NCBI RefSeq assembly: GCF_001425865.1
Contig: NZ_LMDS01000004.1
Span: 1,741,355 to 1,805,354 of the forward strand
Source of the DNA: Rhizobacter sp. Root404
GTDB lineage: Bacteria; Pseudomonadota; Gammaproteobacteria; Burkholderiales; Burkholderiaceae_C
Length of the DNA stretch: 64,000 bases
Direction of reading: 5' to 3'
The notes below the pieces were generated by a model. The model did no database searches. It saw only the letters and a list, made by a program, of their open reading frames with translations, and was not told where the DNA came from. The position numbers and the translations under genes are program-made. Shown piece after piece: positions 60,043-64,000 of the stretch. The first letter of the stretch is position 1. Every line of letters begins with the position of its first letter.

Positions 60043-62382
60043 ATGAACGAACTCGAGACGAGCGCCGACCCGGCGCCCGCGAGCGCGCCGGCGGACACGT
60101 CGCTGCCGCTGCGCCGCCGCAGCCTGCTGGCCTATGCCGTGTCGGCCCCGGTGATGACGGTCGCCGCCGGCTTCGGCGTCAACCTGGCCGCCTCGTCGGA
60201 TGCGATGGCGCTGCCGCTGCCGCTGACGCCGCCCGACACGGTCGACTACTACGACGTCGGCGATTCGCTGGTGCAGACCGCGCTGCCGACGATGCCGCTG
60301 GTGAAGGTCGCCGTCGGCACCGACGGCCGCGTCTCGCTCGACCTGCCCCGACTGGAATCCGGCCAGGGCATCGCCACCGCCTGCGGGATGATGATCGCCG
60401 AGGAACTCGACGTGCCGCTGAGCATGGTCGACGTGACCGCCGCCGACGCGCGGCCCGAACTCGTGTTCAACCAGATCTCCGGCGGCTCGGCCGCGGTGCG
60501 CTGCTTCGACGCGGCGCTGCCGCTGATCGCGGCCGGCGCGCGCGCCCGGCTGCTGGCCGCCGCGGCGCAGCAGTGGGGCATCTCGACCGTCGGGCTGACG
60601 GTCGTGGCCGGCGTGGTGATCGCGCCGGACGGACGCACCGCGACCTACGGCTCGCTGACCGTGGCCGCCGCGGCGCTGCCGCTGCCGACCGGCGTGGTGC
60701 CGAAGAGCGCGTCGCAGTACAAGGTGATCGGCGTGCGCTCTGGGCGGCTCGACGCGCGCGACATCGTCACCGGCAAGAAGAAGTTCACGCTCGACCAGGA
60801 CGTGCCGAACGCCAAGCCGACGATGCTGCGCATGCCGTCGCAGATCCGCGGCACGGTCGTCAGCGTCAACAACCTGAACACCGTCAGCGGCATGCCCGGC
60901 GTGATCGCGGTCGTCGTCATCCCCAGCGGCGGCACGATCGTGCCGAACCCACCCGGCGTCGCGGTGATGGCCGAGACCTTCGGCCAGGCCTACGCGGCCG
61001 CCGCGGCGCTCGACATCACCTGGGGCAACGGCCCGCTCGCCGGCCAGTCCGACGCCTCGATCCAGGCGACGCTGAAGTCGGCCATCCTGCCGTTCGCGCT
61101 GCCGCCGCTCGGTTCGGTCACGGTCGAGGGCGAGTTCCAGTTCGCGGCCGCGACGCATTGCCCGCTGGAAGTGGAATGCGCGATCGCCGACGTGCGCAGC
61201 GACCGCGCCGAGATCTGGGCCGGCCTGCAGACGCCCATCATCACCAAGCAGGCGATCGCGATCGACCTCGGCCTGCCCGCCGACAAGGTCACGGTGCACG
61301 TCGTGCCGTCGGGCGGCTCGTTCGGCCGCCGGCTGTTCTGGGACCCGGTGCAGGTCGCAGCGCAGGTCTCGAAGATCACCGGCCGCGCCTGCAAGCTGAT
61401 GTACCACCGCACCGACGACACCCGCCAGACGCGGCTGCGCCCACCGCAGTACCACAAGGTGCGCGCGACCGTGCTGCTCGGGCAGGTGATCAGCTACGAG
61501 CAGCGCGTCGCCGCGGTGCGCCTGGACGCCCGCCACGGCTACGGCGAGATCACCACCGCCGCCGGCGGCTCGCTGCCGCCGCTGGTGCAGCAGACCGTCG
61601 GCAACCTCGGCTACGAGGAGTTCTTCTTCAAGACGATGGTCTCGTCGCCGTACAACTTCGGCGTCAGCACCAAGGTGCTGACGCCGGTGGCGATCAACAT
61701 GAACACCGTGTCGTACCGGTCGGTGCACATCCAGCCGGCGCGCAGCGTCGAGGAGATCATCGTCGACGAGATCGCGCGCAAACTCGGCAAGGACCCGCTC
61801 GCGTTCCGCCTCGAGTACCTGCGCGTCGAACGCGCCCGTGCGGTGCTGAAGGCGGTGGCCGCTGCCGGCAACTGGGGCCGCGCGATGCCGGCCGGCTGCG
61901 CGCAGGGCATCGCGGTGCACATGGAATCGCGCTCGTTCACCGCGTCGCTGGTCGAGATCGACGCGACCGACCCGACCAACGCCAAGGTCACCCGCGCGGT
62001 GATCGCGATCGACGTCGGCAAGCCGATCAACCCGTCGGGCATCGAGGCGCAGCTACAGGGCGGCCTGGCCGAATCGATCGCGCTGGTGCTCAACGCCGGC
62101 CTGACGATCAAGGCCGGCCTGCCGATCGAATCGAGCTACGCGAACTACCGCTTCACGAAGATGAAGGACTACCCGAAGAACGTGCAGATCATCATCATGC
62201 CGAACAAGGGCGATGCGATCGGCGGCCTCGGCGAGGTCGGCCTGTCGGCCAACTCGGGCGCGATCGCGAACGCGTACGCGCGCGCCACCGGCATCAAGCC
62301 GCGCAAGTTCCCGCTCAATGCCCAGCCGGCCTACACGCCGGTCGCCCCCGGCCAGATCGCCGTGCCCGTCTTCCTGTCCTGA
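60043..62382 (+). CDS. Molybdenum hydroxylase large subunit, isoquinoline 1-oxidoreductase beta type
   Basis: A 779-residue xanthine oxidase-family molybdopterin protein of the IorB kind. The N-terminus has a twin-arginine signal RRRSLLAYAVSAPVMTVAAGFG (24-45), so it acts in the periplasm. Diagnostic blocks are GGSFGRRLFWDPVQVAAQVSKITG and the C-terminal GGLGEVGLSA with the catalytic glutamate. It probably oxidises an N-heterocycle or an aldehyde; the donor cannot be told. ATG 60043 has CAGGAGA 7-10 bases upstream. Followed after 10 bases by the iron-sulfur subunit. The order large-then-small is the reverse of the iorAB order. Confidence 0.9.
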   Translation: MNELETSADPAPASAPADTSLPLRRRSLLAYAVSAPVMTVAAGFGVNLAASSDAMALPLPLTPPDTVDYYDVGDSLVQTALPTMPLVKVAVGTDGRVSLDLPRLESGQGIATACGMMIAEELDVPLSMVDVTAADARPELVFNQISGGSAAVRCFDAALPLIAAGARARLLAAAAQQWGISTVGLTVVAGVVIAPDGRTATYGSLTVAAAALPLPTGVVPKSASQYKVIGVRSGRLDARDIVTGKKKFTLDQDVPNAKPTMLRMPSQIRGTVVSVNNLNTVSGMPGVIAVVVIPSGGTIVPNPPGVAVMAETFGQAYAAAAALDITWGNGPLAGQSDASIQATLKSAILPFALPPLGSVTVEGEFQFAAATHCPLEVECAIADVRSDRAEIWAGLQTPIITKQAIAIDLGLPADKVTVHVVPSGGSFGRRLFWDPVQVAAQVSKITGRACKLMYHRTDDTRQTRLRPPQYHKVRATVLLGQVISYEQRVAAVRLDARHGYGEITTAAGGSLPPLVQQTVGNLGYEEFFFKTMVSSPYNFGVSTKVLTPVAINMNTVSYRSVHIQPARSVEEIIVDEIARKLGKDPLAFRLEYLRVERARAVLKAVAAAGNWGRAMPAGCAQGIAVHMESRSFTASLVEIDATDPTNAKVTRAVIAIDVGKPINPSGIEAQLQGGLAESIALVLNAGLTIKAGLPIESSYANYRFTKMKDYPKNVQIIIMPNKGDAIGGLGEVGLSANSGAIANAYARATGIKPRKFPLNAQPAYTPVAPGQIAVPVFLS

Positions 62383-62392
62383 GGAGCCTCAC

Positions 62393-62851
62393 ATGCCCAA
62401 CCAATCCTTCACCGTCAACGGCAAGGCCGTCAACGTCGATGCGCCTGGCGACCTGGCGCTGCTCTGGGTGCTGCGCGACAAGCTCGGCATCACCGGCCCC
62501 AAGTACGGCTGCGGCACCAACGTGTGCAAGGCCTGCACCTGCCTGGTCAACGGCAAGGCGACGACCACCTGCGTGACCAGCGTGGCCTCGGTCGCCGGCA
62601 AGAAGGTCACGACGATCGAGGGCCTGGCCACCGGCGACGTGCTGCACCCGGTGCAGCAGGCCTGGCTCGACCGCGACGTGCCGCAGTGCGGCTTCTGCCA
62701 ACCCGGCCAGATCATGGCCGCGGTCGACCTGCTCAGCCGCACGAAGAGCCCGACCGACGCCGACATCGACGCGATCGAGAACATGTGCCGCTGCGGCACC
62801 TACGGTCGGATCCGCGAGGCGATCAAGGCGGCGGCCGCGAAGATGCCGTAG
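62393..62851 (+). CDS. Molybdenum hydroxylase [2Fe-2S] subunit, IorA type
   Basis: A 152-residue protein with two [2Fe-2S] clusters. The plant-type cluster uses C40, C45, C48 and C60; the second, helical domain uses C99, C102, C132 and C134. Both sets are intact. It passes electrons from the molybdenum site of the large subunit to an acceptor, often a cytochrome c, for which no gene is in the window. It has no signal of its own, so it is probably co-exported with the Tat-signal-bearing large subunit. GAGGAG precedes the start by 6 bases. Confidence 0.93.
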   Translation: MPNQSFTVNGKAVNVDAPGDLALLWVLRDKLGITGPKYGCGTNVCKACTCLVNGKATTTCVTSVASVAGKKVTTIEGLATGDVLHPVQQAWLDRDVPQCGFCQPGQIMAAVDLLSRTKSPTDADIDAIENMCRCGTYGRIREAIKAAAAKMP

Positions 62852-62935
62852 CGCACCACGAGGAAAGCGCGCTCGCGGGCGCGCGCCGGTCCGTATGATG
62901 GCCCGACCGGCGCGCGCGCCGCACTGGATCGGCCC

Positions 62936-64000
62936 ATGACCACGACCCTCGCCGCCCGCGAACTCGAGACCCGCCACCACGAGCTGCGCAAGACGCGCAT
63001 GCAGATGGTGGACGGGCATTTGACCGGCAACCTGCGCACTGTCCAGCAAGGCCTGAGCGCGCGGGCGTATGTCGACGGCTACTGGGGCTTTGCGGCCGCG
63101 CCGCTCGAAGGCGCGGGCCAGCGCGAGCGCGTGCAGAACGAGGCCTTGGCGAACGCCCGCGCGATGGCCCGCTTCGGGCCTCGCCGCGCGCTCGCGATGG
63201 CGTCGGAGCCGTACCGTGGCGAGCATGTGTTCGGCGGCCGCGCGCCGCTCTCGGCGACCGAGTGCAACGAGCGCCTGGCCGCGTTGCACGCCCATTGCCT
63301 GCAGCACTACCCGGGGCTGCGCGCGACACGCCTGCTGATCGGCGACGAACACCACACCAAGCAGCTGCGCACCGCGGCCGGCGGCGAGTCGCTCGCGAGC
63401 ATCCAGCGCGCGTTCTGCGGCATCGTGCTCGGCGCCGAGGACGACAGCGGCGCGCCGATCGAGGTCGACCTGCTGCGCTCGTGCAAGGGCAGCCTGGCCG
63501 ACCTGGACTGGTCGCTCGAGACGCTGGCGCCGCTGCTGGCGCGCGCCCACGAGCACCTGCAGGCCAAGCGCCACGCTGTCGCCGCGCGCGGCGGCCAGCA
63601 GACGGTGGTGCTCGCGCCCGAGCTGGCCGGCATGCTGGCGCACGAGGCGATGGGGCACCCGTGCGAGGCCGACGCGGTGCTCGGCGGCGCGGTGACCGCG
63701 TTGCTGGCCGGGCAGCAGGTCGCGAGCGAACTGGTGACGATGCTCGACATCGCCCACACCTGGAAAGGCGAGGAGGCGATGGCGCCGGTCTATGTCGACG
63801 ACGAGGGCACGCCGGCGCGCGACGTGACGATGATCGACCGCGGCCGCCTCACCGGTTTCATGCACAGCCGCGAGACCGCGGCGCGACTCGGCGAGGCCGC
63901 CACCGGCAACGCGCGCGCCTACAACCCGAACGACGAGCCGCTGGTGCGCATGCGCAATACCGTGATCCTGCCCGGCGCGTCGAAGCTCGCCGAGATGATC
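62936..64000 (+). CDS. TldD/PmbA family metalloprotease, 3' end beyond the window
   Basis: The first 355 residues of a TldD-type protein, cut by the window end. The HExxxH motif is HEAMGHPCEAD at about 237-247, which marks the active TldD-like partner rather than PmbA/TldE. Upstream blocks QMVDGHLTGNLRTVQQGLSARAYVDGYWGFAAA are the usual N-terminus. TldD and TldE form a heterodimeric peptidase that works on extended peptides, as in microcin B17 and CcdA processing. The ATG at 62936 follows the IorA-type gene by 84 bases; no regulatory element is evident in that gap. The partner gene presumably follows. Confidence 0.88.
   Translation, partial: MTTTLAARELETRHHELRKTRMQMVDGHLTGNLRTVQQGLSARAYVDGYWGFAAAPLEGAGQRERVQNEALANARAMARFGPRRALAMASEPYRGEHVFGGRAPLSATECNERLAALHAHCLQHYPGLRATRLLIGDEHHTKQLRTAAGGESLASIQRAFCGIVLGAEDDSGAPIEVDLLRSCKGSLADLDWSLETLAPLLARAHEHLQAKRHAVAARGGQQTVVLAPELAGMLAHEAMGHPCEADAVLGGAVTALLAGQQVASELVTMLDIAHTWKGEEAMAPVYVDDEGTPARDVTMIDRGRLTGFMHSRETAARLGEAATGNARAYNPNDEPLVRMRNTVILPGASKLAEMI

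Overview
The window is about 64 kb of GC-rich, densely coding DNA with 56 genes, two of them cut by the window ends. It is most likely a chromosomal segment from a Burkholderiales betaproteobacterium of the Rubrivivax/Leptothrix/Methylibium type. The case rests on strong GC bias at third codon positions, four-base GTGA and ATGA gene overlaps, a GC-rich stem-loop intergenic repeat at 34601-34660 of a kind I associate with that order, and gene content of aromatic catabolism, assimilatory nitrate reduction and many branched-chain-type ABC transporters. I see no rRNA, tRNA, CRISPR array, insertion sequence or phage gene. Species assignment is inference.

Layout. 1-3.6 kb: a DUF6134 fragment, a lipocalin lipoprotein, and a DUF3237/substrate-binding protein/phytanoyl-CoA dioxygenase group. 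3.7-8 kb: a LuxR-type regulator, a large cyclase-STAND ATPase-TPR protein and a lipoprotein. 8.1-11.5 kb: housekeeping enzymes (6-phosphogluconate dehydrogenase, a PLP dehydratase, an epimerase-like protein, DUF2164). 11.5-16.2 kb: a cellulose synthase BcsA without visible partners, a small outer-membrane protein, and an Aer-like PAS chemoreceptor behind a perfect FNR box. 16.2-24.9 kb: a vanA-gntR-vanB-livKHMGF operon, apparently uptake plus Rieske O-demethylation of a methoxylated aromatic acid, divergent from a MetE-core methyltransferase gene. 25-28.8 kb: a membrane protein, an AstE-type deacylase and an OPT transporter.

28.8-40.9 kb looks like a complete hydroxycinnamate (ferulate/p-coumarate) unit. 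It has a tannase/feruloyl-esterase lipoprotein, a five-function ABC importer (including a LivM-LivG fusion), feruloyl-CoA synthetase, enoyl-CoA hydratase, an SDR dehydrogenase, a thioesterase and an amidohydrolase that could do the final retro-Claisen step. A MarR regulator is encoded with them, and two AT-rich inverted repeats sit in the divergent promoter region. The two aromatic modules could feed each other: ferulate gives vanillate, which VanAB demethylates.

42.9-57.2 kb is an assimilatory nitrate/nitrite locus: nirB-nirD-nasA-cobA, a PP2C-phosphatase/Ser-Thr-kinase fusion, an MFS nitrate transporter, an ANTAR antiterminator fused to two NarX/PilJ-type P-boxes, and nrtABD. Both transporter transcription units have a sigma-54 -24/-12 element. 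From each, the predicted transcript begins within one or two bases of a hexaloop hairpin of the ANTAR-target type. This points to sigma-54 initiation plus nitrate-responsive antitermination and is the most interesting system here.

57.5-64 kb: a beta-hydroxyacid dehydrogenase, an orphan ABC ATPase, a Crp/Fnr regulator with its own dyad, a Tat-exported molybdenum hydroxylase (IorBA type), and the start of tldD.
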